Part shown: in pieces, positions 42,158 to 49,806 of the stretch | Layout: each line of letters begins with the position of its first letter | Numbering within the stretch: position 1 is the stretch's first letter | Assembly (NCBI RefSeq): GCF_028200735.1 | Contig: NZ_JAQKPV010000009.1 | Span: forward strand, 186,001-250,000 | Length of the DNA: 64,000 nucleotides | Reading direction: 5' to 3' | From: Streptomyces sp. ACA25 | GTDB lineage: Bacteria > Actinomycetota > Actinomycetes > Streptomycetales > Streptomycetaceae | Translations under genes and position numbers: made by a program | The notes under the pieces: generated by a model | Told to the model about the DNA's origin: nothing | Seen by the model: only the letters and a program-made list of their open reading frames with translations | Databases searched by the model: none

Positions 42158-42619
42158 ATGGCAGAGCCCCGGGTCTTTGCGTCGGTCGATGAGCTGCGGG
42201 CGGCAGCCGGTGAGGAACTGGGCGCCAGCGACTGGCTGGAAGTCGATCAGAAGCGCATCGACCTCTTCGCCGAGGCGACCGGCGACCATCAGTGGATCCA
42301 CGTCGACCCCGAACGCGCGGCGTCCGGGCCGTTCAAGACCACCATCGCACACGGATACCTGACACTGTCCCTGCTGCCGGCGCTCGTCCCGCAGCTGATC
42401 AGCGTCGAGGGCGTCCGGATGGGCCTCAACTACGGGACGAACAAGGTACGGTTCCCCTCCCCCGTGCCGGTGGGTTCGCGGCTGCGTGCCACGGCGCGCA
42501 TCGCCGAGGTCTCCGAGGTGACCGGAGGGGTGCAGCTGACACTGACCGTCACCGTCGAGCGTGAGGGCGGCGCCAAGCCCGTCTGTGTCGCGGAGAGCGT
42601 CAGCCGCTACTACCTCTGA
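42158..42619 (+). CDS. MaoC family dehydratase
   Basis: The 153-residue protein reads ASDWLEVDQKRIDLFAEATGDHQWIHVDPERAASGPFKTTIAHGYLTLSLLPALVPQL, the hot-dog fold hydratase-2 motif with the catalytic Asp and His (GDHQWIHVDP). MaoC proteins hydrate enoyl-CoA or dehydrate 3-hydroxyacyl-CoA. GAGGGAGG precedes the ATG. It is divergent from the SDR-TetR operon; its promoter contains a different operator motif than the SDR side, hinting that the TetR at 45847 controls it. With the dehydrogenase and SDR genes it completes a beta-oxidation-like set. Confidence 0.88.
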   Translation: MAEPRVFASVDELRAAAGEELGASDWLEVDQKRIDLFAEATGDHQWIHVDPERAASGPFKTTIAHGYLTLSLLPALVPQLISVEGVRMGLNYGTNKVRFPSPVPVGSRLRATARIAEVSEVTGGVQLTLTVTVEREGGAKPVCVAESVSRYYL

Positions 42620-42654
42620 CCGGGAGGGCCTCCGGGCGAACAACCGGAGGGGAG

Positions 42655-42685
42655 CCGGGGGCGGCGCTCGAGGTGCCGCCCCCGG
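42655..42685. terminator. Hairpin between MaoC and SPFH genes
   Basis: Perfect 11-base GC arms (CCGGGGGCGGC / GCCGCCCCCGG) with a 9-base loop between convergent genes. Confidence 0.6.
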
Positions 42686-42692
42686 CCGGCGT

Positions 42693-44090
42693 TCACTCCT
42701 CGTCCGGGCGGTCGGACAGCGCGCCGCGGGCCTGACGCAGCGCCTCCTCGGCCTGCTGCCTGCCGTCCTCGCCGCCGAGGGCGCGCACGGTCTCGCCCGC
42801 CGCCCCGCCGCCGCGGCGCCGGGCGAGCTGGGGCAGCAGCTGGGCGGTGAGCAGAGTGGAGAGCGCGGACATGTCCGCCGAGCTGCCGTCGGTCTGCACC
42901 ACCACGGGCTGCGGAGCGTGCTCGGCCAGCGTCGCGGCGACCTCCAGCCGTCGGCGGGCCAGCTCGTAGTCGAGCACCGCGCGGTTGTCCCGGTAGGCGG
43001 GAGCCAGCCGCTGCTGGGCCTTGGCCTCGTTCTCCGCGGCGGAGAGCCCGGTCCGCCCGCGGGTCTCGATCTCGAAACGCACCCGCTGTGCCTCGGTCTC
43101 CTGCTCCTCGAGCATCTGGGCGACGTCCTTGCGGGCCTGGTTCAGCGCCGCGTTGACCTCGATGACCTTGGCCTCACGGGTCTTCTTGGACCGCTCGATG
43201 TCCATGAGCAGGTTGTCGATGCGCCGCTTGCGGGTGAGCTCCCACTCCTGCTCGTAGGCGGTCTTCTCCTTGGCGACCCGCTCCCGGGTGGCCAGGTGCT
43301 TCTGATACTGGGTGGGCAGTTGCACGTCGGGGATGTTGCTGCCGGTGATCCGTACCCCGTAGCGCTGCAACTGGCGGTTGAGCAGCTCCTGCATGTCCGC
43401 CACGTCGGAGCCGCGCAGGTCGTAGGCCTGCTCGGTGCGGACCTGACGGCCACGCTGCCTGATGGCGTCCTGGACCGCGTTGGAGAGCACCAGGTCGAAA
43501 TTGCCCGCGCCGATGGTCCGCACGAAGAGAATCGCGTCGGTGATGCGGAACTTCAGGAAGAACTCGATCGACTTCAGTGGCACGTTCTCCCTGGTGGGGC
43601 AGGCCACCACCGGTGCGGAGTACGGGATCTCGGTCGAGGTGTCCACCACGAAGTCCACCTGGGACCAGGGGTGCCACAGGTAGTGGCGACCCGGGTCGAG
43701 GGCCCCGACGACGGCTCCGTACCGGGTCAGGACACCCGCGGTGCCCTGCTCGATCTCCACGATCGAGGACCGCCACCACCACAGCCCGCCGAGCAGCAGG
43801 CAGAGAATTCCGACGAAGAAGGTCGGGACGGCGAGTGCCCGGTAGACGGCCTCGGGGAGCGTGCTCGATTCCTGTGCCTCGTTGATCAGCATCATCACAC
43901 CGGACAGCAGCGCGAAGAGGCCGAACCACAGCAGCACCGCCCAGCTGGTGCGGCGGGTGTTGCGCGGGATGACGACCGGGACCAGCGCCCCCTTGTCACC
44001 GCCCCGGAGGAGCCGGGCGACGTCGCTCCAGGAGGCAAGGGCCTCCTGGATGGTGGATCCGCCGCGGTCGGCAGGCGTCGGCTGGCTCAT
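42693..44090 (-). CDS. SPFH/band-7 domain membrane protein (second of a pair)
   Basis: The 465-residue protein has two membrane helices (WAVLLWFGLFALLSGVMMLI; VPTFFVGILCLLLGGLWWW), then the SPFH domain (SSIVEIEQGTAGVLTRYGAVVGALDPGRHYLWHPWSQVDFVVDTSTEIPYSAPVVACPTRENVPLKSIEFFLKFRITDAILFVRTI). A long coiled-coil follows with heptads such as RKRRIDNLLMDIERSKKTREAKVIEVNAALNQ. SPFH proteins form membrane-scaffold rings (stomatin, HflKC). Its start overlaps the stop of the upstream SPFH gene (ATGA, 44087-44090), so the two probably make a hetero-oligomer like HflKC. There is no protease gene nearby. Confidence 0.87.
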   Translation of the reverse strand: MSQPTPADRGGSTIQEALASWSDVARLLRGGDKGALVPVVIPRNTRRTSWAVLLWFGLFALLSGVMMLINEAQESSTLPEAVYRALAVPTFFVGILCLLLGGLWWWRSSIVEIEQGTAGVLTRYGAVVGALDPGRHYLWHPWSQVDFVVDTSTEIPYSAPVVACPTRENVPLKSIEFFLKFRITDAILFVRTIGAGNFDLVLSNAVQDAIRQRGRQVRTEQAYDLRGSDVADMQELLNRQLQRYGVRITGSNIPDVQLPTQYQKHLATRERVAKEKTAYEQEWELTRKRRIDNLLMDIERSKKTREAKVIEVNAALNQARKDVAQMLEEQETEAQRVRFEIETRGRTGLSAAENEAKAQQRLAPAYRDNRAVLDYELARRRLEVAATLAEHAPQPVVVQTDGSSADMSALSTLLTAQLLPQLARRRGGGAAGETVRALGGEDGRQQAEEALRQARGALSDRPDEE

Positions 44091-45754
44091 TCACTGACCT
44101 CCTGCTGCGTGCCGGTACCGGAGTCGTCCGGGCCGGTGGCGTCGTTCAGCCGTTCACCGATGGCCTCCTCGGACACCGACTGGCGGATCGCCTCGATGGC
44201 CTCGTCCCCGGCCCCTTCGGTGGAGTCGATCTCCGGTGCCGGGACGGTGGTCTGCTCCCTGGCGAGCAGGGCGTCGATCTCCTCCTGGCGGTCCGCGATC
44301 CGGGCGGAGATCTCCGTGAGGCGGCTGCGGATGGCGGCCATGTCCTCGTCGGTGAAGAGCTCGGCACCGGTCTCGCCGATGAGTCCGCGGGCGATGCGAG
44401 GGAAGTCGACGGTGGCGGATTCCCCGCCGCCGATCTTCAGTACCTGCGGCATCCGCTCGGACACTCCTTCGAGCTTGTCGAGCACATGATGCCGGTAGCG
44501 GAAGTTGAGGATCTCCGGAGCCGCGGCGGCGCTGACCGCGCGGATGTCCAGGGCCTGGGCCTCGAGCAGAGCGGCGTTGGCGTTGGCCTCGCTCTCCGCC
44601 TCCACGAAGCGCTGCCGGGCCACCGAGCGGGCGCGGTTGGTCTCCCGTTCCAGGGCGGTGTCCATCTGCGCCTGGTACTGGGCGATGTCGGCCTGGATGG
44701 AGGAGAGCGTCTCGTTGAGGGTGGCGAGCTCCTTGGTGAGATCGCCCTCGTTGTGCTCCTTGCGCAGCTGGAGCTCGTACTCGTGGGTGTATGCCTCCTT
44801 GGCCAGGCGGACCATCTCCGGCGCGGCCAGGTCCATGCGGTACTCCTTGCTGGAGGGCTCCGCATGGGTGATGTTGGCGTTCGTCAGCTCCACGGCCGGG
44901 CTGAACTGCTGGTTGAGCTGGTCGAGCAGGCGGTTGGTGTTCTCCCCCACCATGTCGTAGAGGGCCGAGGCCTCCTGGTCGTAGATCAGGCTCCGGGTGG
45001 TCTCGCTGACGGCGTTGTTCAGCTTCTCCTCGAAGCCGCGCACCGCTCCGAGCGTGTAGATGAACTCGACCGGGTCATTGATCCGGAACTGCACGAACAG
45101 GTCGATGGAGGCCTGCACACCGCTCTTCGTCGGCGCCTCCCGGATCGGGGCGTTGTACGGGTACTCGCGCGTGGTGTTGACGATGTACGAGACGCGCTTC
45201 CAGGGGTTCAACAGGGTGACCCGGCCGGGGCCGACCACCTGCTCCAGCTTTCCGAACCGGGTGATCAGCGCCTGGCAGCCGTCCGGCACCATGACCATGC
45301 CCTGCCGCCACCACATGAAGGCCGTCGCGGCGAGCACCAGGAGCCAGTAATGGATGCCGAAGACCGGGTCGAGCAGCAGGGTGCCGCCGTCGCCGACCGC
45401 GAGCAGGACGGCGCTCGCCACCGCACCGAGACCGATCAGCAGCAGCGCGGGGAGCATCGTGATGAAGGTGCGCCCGCGGGGGATCACCATGGGACAGATG
45501 ACATGTACGGAGCCGCTGCGGCTCCGCTCCAGCGAGCTGCGGTTGAGCGCCTCCCCGGCGCCGTTCAGCGAGGTCTCCTGCTGCTCGATCCGGGTGCCGA
45601 CCGAGGCGCCCTGATCCCGGGCGGCCAGGAAGTCCTCGGGATCGCCGCCCATGCCCTCGGCCCGCTCCTGGAGCAATCCGCCGACGGCCTCCCGAGGATC
45701 ACCGCCCTGGGCGACCGACCTGGCCGCAGTCCGCACGTTGTCCCTCAGCGACAT
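44087..45754 (-). CDS. SPFH/band-7 domain membrane protein (first of a pair)
   Basis: The 555-residue protein has an N-terminal soluble part (VAQGGDPREAVGGLLQERAEGMGGDPEDFLAARDQG), two membrane helices (ITMLPALLLIGLGAVASAVLLAV; GIHYWLLVLAATAFMWW), the SPFH domain (MVMVPDGCQALITRFGKLEQVVGPGRVTLLNPWKRVSYIVNTTREYPYNAPIREAPTKSGVQASIDLFVQFRINDPVEFIYTL) and a long acidic coiled-coil. It resembles its downstream partner in order and length, pointing to an ancient duplication. GGGAGGGG precedes the second ATG (45752-45754), which I chose over the one two codons earlier. Membrane-microdomain organisation is inferred. Confidence 0.87.
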   Translation of the reverse strand: MSLRDNVRTAARSVAQGGDPREAVGGLLQERAEGMGGDPEDFLAARDQGASVGTRIEQQETSLNGAGEALNRSSLERSRSGSVHVICPMVIPRGRTFITMLPALLLIGLGAVASAVLLAVGDGGTLLLDPVFGIHYWLLVLAATAFMWWRQGMVMVPDGCQALITRFGKLEQVVGPGRVTLLNPWKRVSYIVNTTREYPYNAPIREAPTKSGVQASIDLFVQFRINDPVEFIYTLGAVRGFEEKLNNAVSETTRSLIYDQEASALYDMVGENTNRLLDQLNQQFSPAVELTNANITHAEPSSKEYRMDLAAPEMVRLAKEAYTHEYELQLRKEHNEGDLTKELATLNETLSSIQADIAQYQAQMDTALERETNRARSVARQRFVEAESEANANAALLEAQALDIRAVSAAAAPEILNFRYRHHVLDKLEGVSERMPQVLKIGGGESATVDFPRIARGLIGETGAELFTDEDMAAIRSRLTEISARIADRQEEIDALLAREQTTVPAPEIDSTEGAGDEAIEAIRQSVSEEAIGERLNDATGPDDSGTGTQQEVSE

Positions 45755-45846
45755 GAGCATCCCCTCCCGGTTTTTCCCGCGTGGCGCGCACTGGTCAGGT
45801 CTGATCCCATCAGCCGGCGGCCCGGGGCGCCAGCCGGGGGGCGCGC

Positions 45847-46491
45847 CTACCGGACCTTGTCACCAGGACGTGACCGGCCGGCCATGCGCAGCGCCAGCTC
45901 GGCGTAGAGCGCGCCGATCTCGTCGGGGCTCTGCGAACCGCTGCCGTCGAACCACCTTGCCACATCGATGCACAAAGAGAGCACGGCACGGGCCGTGCCC
46001 CGGACGTCGTCGACCCGGAAATCGCCGGTGGCGGCCCCCTCCTCCAGCAGCCCGCGCAGGATCTCGCCGGTCCGCCGCCGCAGGGTGAGAATCTCGGCGT
46101 AGTGCTCCTCCCCCAGCGCGGTCAGCTCGTACTGGACCACCCGGGCGGTGGTGTGGCGCTCGGCGTGCCAGCGCACGAAGGAGGAGACCGCGACGGCCAG
46201 CCGCTCCGCCGGCCCGCCGGCCCCCTGCGCCGCCTCGGTCAGAATCCGCACCGCCCGCTCGTGGCCGACCAGGCTGATCCGGAAGAGGAGCTCCTCCTTG
46301 GTGCGGTAGTGGATGTAGAGCGCCGCAGGACTCATTCCGGCCCGGCCGGCGATGTCCCGGGTGGTGGTGGCGTGGAAGCCACGCTCGGCGAACGCCTCCA
46401 CAGCCGCCTGCAGCAGCCGCTGGGCCGTGTCCGGGGCCGCCGCCTCCCCGCTGTTCCCCACCGCGCTCTCGGGCCCTTGCTTCGCCGCCAT
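45847..46491 (-). CDS. TetR family transcriptional regulator
   Basis: The 214-residue protein reads PDTAQRLLQAAVEAFAERGFHATTTRDIAGRAGMSPAALYIHYRTKEELLFRISLVGHERAVRIL, a TetR helix-turn-helix with the YIHYRTKEEL element common in acyl-CoA-sensing regulators. The ligand-binding domain follows. It lies downstream of an upstream promoter containing CTGAGCGGGCGCTTAG, and the same motif lies before MaoC at 42092, so it may bind both. It is transcribed toward the SPFH pair but is separated from it by about 90 bases. Confidence 0.86.
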   Translation of the reverse strand: MAAKQGPESAVGNSGEAAAPDTAQRLLQAAVEAFAERGFHATTTRDIAGRAGMSPAALYIHYRTKEELLFRISLVGHERAVRILTEAAQGAGGPAERLAVAVSSFVRWHAERHTTARVVQYELTALGEEHYAEILTLRRRTGEILRGLLEEGAATGDFRVDDVRGTARAVLSLCIDVARWFDGSGSQSPDEIGALYAELALRMAGRSRPGDKVR

Positions 46492-46540
46492 GTGTCACTC
46501 GCCCCGCTTCTGTCGACCGGGCGAACACCATACAGGGTCC

Positions 46541-46556
46541 CTGAGCGGGCGCTTAG
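46541..46556. promoter_or_regulatory. TetR-type operator CTGAGCGGGCGCTTAG upstream of the TetR gene
   Basis: It lies 50 bases before the TetR start and matches the site before MaoC (42092-42107) in 14 of 16 positions. The arms CTGAGCG and CGCTTAG are complementary except for one base. Confidence 0.55.
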
Positions 46557-46660
46557 CCACCGAGAGCCGCGGACGTCCGGGCGCCTCCCCGCCCGGCAGC
46601 GCTCCGCCTCACCCCCGCGGGGGCCGGAAGAGCGCGACCCGGAGACCGCGCCGCCACCGC

Positions 46661-47821
46661 TCAGAAAGCCGATACTCCCGTCAGCGCCCGCCCGATGAGC
46701 AGCTTGTGGATCTGACTGGTGCCCTCGTAGAGGGTCATGACACGGGCATCGCGGAGCAGCTTGCCGACCGGATACTCATCAATGTAGCCGTAACCCCCGA
46801 AGACCTGAAGGGCGTTGTTGGCAGCACGCACCGCGGCCTCGCCCGCGTACAGCTTGGCGACGGACGCCTCGGTGTCGAAGGGAAGCCCGCGCTCGATGTG
46901 GTCGGCCACCTGCCAGGTGAGCAGCCGGGCGGCGGCGACATCGACGGCGATGTCGGAGATCAGCTCCTGCACGAGCTGGTGACCGGCGATCGGGGTGCCG
47001 AACTGCTCCCGCTGCCCCGCGTATCCGACCGCGGCGTCGAGGCAGGCCTGGGCGATGCCCACGCAGCCGGCGGCGACCGACATCCGCCCCTTGGCCAGCG
47101 CGGACATGGCGACGGAGAAACCCTTGCCCTCCGGACCGAGCCGGGCGGAGTCCGGCACCCGGACCCCTTCCAGGACCAGCTCCGCGGTTGCCTGGCCACG
47201 GAGACCGAGCTTGCCGTGGATCTCGCGGCGGGTCAGCCCCGGGGTGCCGGCCGGGACGAGAAAGGCCGAGACGCCCCGGTGGCCGGGGTCCTCCCCCGTG
47301 CGGGCGAAGAGCAGCACCACATCGGCCCAGGTGCCGTTGGTGATGAACATCTTGGTGCCGTCGATGACCCAGTCCCCGGTGGCCCCGTCCGCACGCCGGG
47401 CACGGGTGGTGAGGTGTGCGGCGTCGGAGCCGGTGCCCGGCTCGGTGAGGCCGAAGCAGCCGATGGCCTCACCGGAGCACAGGCCCGGCAGCCATTGGTG
47501 CTTCTGCTCCTCGCTCCCCCACGCGGCGACGGACTTCGCCACCAGCCCCAGCGACACGGACAGGACACCGCGGACCGCGGAATCGCCCCGCCCCAGCTCC
47601 TCCGTCACCAGGCAGTACGAGAGGTGGTCGCCGCCGGACCCGCCGTACTCCTCCGGAATGGTCAGACCGAGGAAACCCAGCTCGCCCAGCTGGGTGACCA
47701 CGGACCGGTCGATGCTCTCCGCCCGGTCCCACTCCGTGGCGTGCGGAGCGATCTCCCGGTCGACGAACTCCTTGGCCAGCCGGCGGACGGCGGCCTGCTC
47801 CTGGGACAGCGCAAGGTCCAC
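46661..47821 (-). CDS. Acyl-CoA dehydrogenase
   Basis: From the GTG at 47821 the product has 386 residues, beginning VDLALSQEQAAVRRLAKEFVDREIAPHATEWDRAESIDR. It continues with IGCFGLTEPGTGSDAAHLTTRARR (FAD and substrate binding), REQFGTPIAGHQLVQELISDIAVDVAAARLLTW, and ends KLYAGEAAVRAANNALQVFGGYGYIDEYPVGKLLRDARVMTLYEGTSQIHKLLIGRALTG. The glutamate in YEGTSQI is the catalytic base of straight/branched-chain acyl-CoA dehydrogenases. It is divergent from the TetR at 47924, with the AACTAGC operator between them, so that regulator likely controls it. Confidence 0.9.
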   Translation of the reverse strand: MDLALSQEQAAVRRLAKEFVDREIAPHATEWDRAESIDRSVVTQLGELGFLGLTIPEEYGGSGGDHLSYCLVTEELGRGDSAVRGVLSVSLGLVAKSVAAWGSEEQKHQWLPGLCSGEAIGCFGLTEPGTGSDAAHLTTRARRADGATGDWVIDGTKMFITNGTWADVVLLFARTGEDPGHRGVSAFLVPAGTPGLTRREIHGKLGLRGQATAELVLEGVRVPDSARLGPEGKGFSVAMSALAKGRMSVAAGCVGIAQACLDAAVGYAGQREQFGTPIAGHQLVQELISDIAVDVAAARLLTWQVADHIERGLPFDTEASVAKLYAGEAAVRAANNALQVFGGYGYIDEYPVGKLLRDARVMTLYEGTSQIHKLLIGRALTGVSAF

Positions 47822-47879
47822 GGCGCACCTCTTCGTCTTTCCTCGTCGCACGGTCGGGCGAGCTCTGCCGCGCAAGTTT

Positions 47880-47896
47880 AACTAGCAGTGCTAGTT
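47880..47896. promoter_or_regulatory. TetR operator AACTAGC-AGT-GCTAGTT
   Basis: Perfect 7-3-7 inverted repeat between the divergent acyl-CoA dehydrogenase and TetR genes. The same arms with another spacer occur before the aldehyde dehydrogenase at 51232-51250. Confidence 0.7.
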
Positions 47897-47923
47897 TCTG
47901 TGGTCGGCTCTACTATGAGTGCC

Positions 47924-48598
47924 ATGGCCCGTCCTCGCAAGCCCCTGCTCACCCGTGACCGGATCGTCGCCACCGCTCTGCGGCTGGTGGACGCGGAAGG
48001 TCTGCAGGCGGTCTCCACCCGGCGGCTGGCCGCGGAGCTCGGGGTCAGCGGACCTTCGCTCTACCACCACTTCCGCACCAAGGACGACATCCTGGACGCG
48101 GTCGCCGACACGGTCTGCGCGCCTGTCGAGGTGGCCATGTTCGACAACGGCTCCCCCTGGCCGGCCGCGCTGGTGGAGTGGGCCCGGTCCTACCGCGCGG
48201 CGCTCCGTGCGCATCCGCACATCGTTCCGTATCTCGCCCAGGGGCCCGGCCGCCGGCCCAGCCAGCTGCGGATGGCGGACGCCGTGTTCGGCGCCATGAC
48301 CCGGGCGGGCTGGTCCCGGGCACAGGCCACCCACATCGGTGCGGCCATGCGGTACTTCGTGGCCGGGTCGGCCCTCGGCTCGTTCGCCCGCGGCTTCGTC
48401 GACGACGCCGCGCTCTACGCCCGGGACTATCCGCACCTCGACCAGGCTCACCTGCTGGCCGAGCATCAGCAGCAGGTGGACGACGGCGCGTTCGAGACCG
48501 GCCTGCGCGCCCTGGTGGACGGGCTGATCGCGCAGTACGCCGAGGGACCCGGCCGGACCACGGCGGTCACCCCGGCCCCGGAGCCGTCCGGCCCCTGA
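47924..48598 (+). CDS. TetR family transcriptional regulator (AACTAGC regulon)
   Basis: The 224-residue protein begins MARPRKPLLTRDRIVATALRLVDAEGLQAVSTRRLAAELGVSGPSLYHHFRTKDDILDAVADTVCAPVEVAMF, a TetR head of the AcrR/TetR_C type, and ends in a short Pro tail. TACTAT eight bases before the ATG is a good -10 and there is no ribosome binding site, so the transcript is probably leaderless; earlier in-frame ATGs (47888, 47915) lie inside or before the promoter. The 7-3-7 operator immediately upstream implies autoregulation. It likely represses the dehydrogenase and aldehyde/alcohol dehydrogenase genes around it. Confidence 0.87.
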   Translation: MARPRKPLLTRDRIVATALRLVDAEGLQAVSTRRLAAELGVSGPSLYHHFRTKDDILDAVADTVCAPVEVAMFDNGSPWPAALVEWARSYRAALRAHPHIVPYLAQGPGRRPSQLRMADAVFGAMTRAGWSRAQATHIGAAMRYFVAGSALGSFARGFVDDAALYARDYPHLDQAHLLAEHQQQVDDGAFETGLRALVDGLIAQYAEGPGRTTAVTPAPEPSGP

Positions 48599-48621
48599 GC
48601 CCTCCGGCCCGGGCCGGGTGT

Positions 48622-48665
48622 CCGCGGTGGGCCTGTCCGGCCCGGGCCGGACAGGCCCACCGCGG
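48622..48665. terminator. 44-base perfect palindrome between convergent genes
   Basis: The 22-base halves 48622-48643 and 48644-48665 are exact reverse complements with no loop. It lies between the TetR gene and the opposing alcohol dehydrogenase, so it probably ends both transcripts. Confidence 0.7.
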
Positions 48666-48677
48666 CACCGGGAGCCG

Positions 48678-49763
48678 TCAGTCGAAGACGACCAGCGACC
48701 GGCCGCCGCGGCCGGCCAGCATCGCCTCGAACGCCGCGGGGATACCGTCCAGGCCGATCCGCTCGGTCACCAGCGCCCCCAGGTCGAACCGCCCGTCCCG
48801 GACGTGCCCGGCCAGGACCGGCAGATGCCGGTCGGTGTCGAAGTCGCCGTAGACGCACCCCGACAGCGTCCGTGCGAAGTGGAAGATCTCCAGGGCCGAG
48901 AACGTCACCTGCTGGTCCTTGCCGCCGATGCCGACGACCGTGGTCCGCCCGCCGCGCCGGGTGGACTCCCAGGCCGTACGAATGGTCACGGCCCGGCCGA
49001 CGCACTCCACCGCCACGTCCACGCCCAGCCTGCCGGTGAGCCCGCGGATCTCCTTCGCGGTGCCCTCCGAGGCCACGAGGTAGTCGGTGGCCCCCGCCCC
49101 CCGGGCGAGTTGCTCCTTCTCCGGCGCGACATCGACCGCGAAGATGCGGGCCGCGCCCGCGATCCGGGCCGCCTGCAGCACCGCGAGACCGACCCCGCCG
49201 ACGCCGAAGACGGCCACCGTCTCGCCCGCACGCACCCGGGCGGAGTTGTGCACGGCGCCGTAGCCGGTGAGGGCCGCGCAGCCCAGCAGTGCCGCGTCGA
49301 CGAGCGGCACTCCCTCCGGAAGCGGCAGCACGGCGCGTTCGGGGACGACGGTCTCCTCGGCGAAGGCGGCGACGCTCAGCCCGGGATAGAGATCGGCTCC
49401 CTGAGCTGTGCGGGCGTACGGCCGCGTGGTGGCGGCATTGGCGTTCGCACACAGCCAGGGTTCGGCGAGACGTCCGCAGAACTCGCAGGTCCCGCAGGAG
49501 GGCGCCCAGTTGAGCACCACCCGGTCCCCGTCGGTGAAGGAGGTCACTCCCTCACCGACGGAGACCACGGTCCCGGAGCCCTCGTGTCCGAGCACGGCCG
49601 GTACGGGCTGACGCAGAGTGCCGTTGGTCAGGGAGAGGTCGGAGTGGCACACCCCGGCGGCGGCGAGACGGACCCGGACCTGGCCCGGCCCGGGCTCCGG
49701 GAGTTCGATGTCGGCAAGCTCCAGCGGGGCTCCGACGGCGGGCAGGACAGCGGCGCGGACCAT
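48678..49763 (-). CDS. Zinc-dependent alcohol dehydrogenase (MDR)
   Basis: The 361-residue protein begins MVRAAVLPAVGAPLELADIELPEPGPGQVRVRLAAAGVCHSDLSLTNGTL, with the catalytic zinc cysteine in GVCHSD. GHEGSGTVVSVGEGV supplies the second ligand, and CGTCEFCGRLAEPWLC is the four-cysteine structural zinc lobe. AVFGVGGVGLAVLQAARIAGAARIFAVD is the NAD loop. It oxidises an alcohol to aldehyde. It follows the aldehyde dehydrogenase gene after 43 bases on the same strand, suggesting a two-gene operon turning an alcohol into an acid. The long open frame upstream of its ATG is antisense to the aldehyde dehydrogenase. Confidence 0.9.
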   Translation of the reverse strand: MVRAAVLPAVGAPLELADIELPEPGPGQVRVRLAAAGVCHSDLSLTNGTLRQPVPAVLGHEGSGTVVSVGEGVTSFTDGDRVVLNWAPSCGTCEFCGRLAEPWLCANANAATTRPYARTAQGADLYPGLSVAAFAEETVVPERAVLPLPEGVPLVDAALLGCAALTGYGAVHNSARVRAGETVAVFGVGGVGLAVLQAARIAGAARIFAVDVAPEKEQLARGAGATDYLVASEGTAKEIRGLTGRLGVDVAVECVGRAVTIRTAWESTRRGGRTTVVGIGGKDQQVTFSALEIFHFARTLSGCVYGDFDTDRHLPVLAGHVRDGRFDLGALVTERIGLDGIPAAFEAMLAGRGGRSLVVFD

Positions 49764-49806
49764 GCGGTGGACTCCTGGGGACGGAGGGGCTGGGACGGAA
49801 GAGGTG

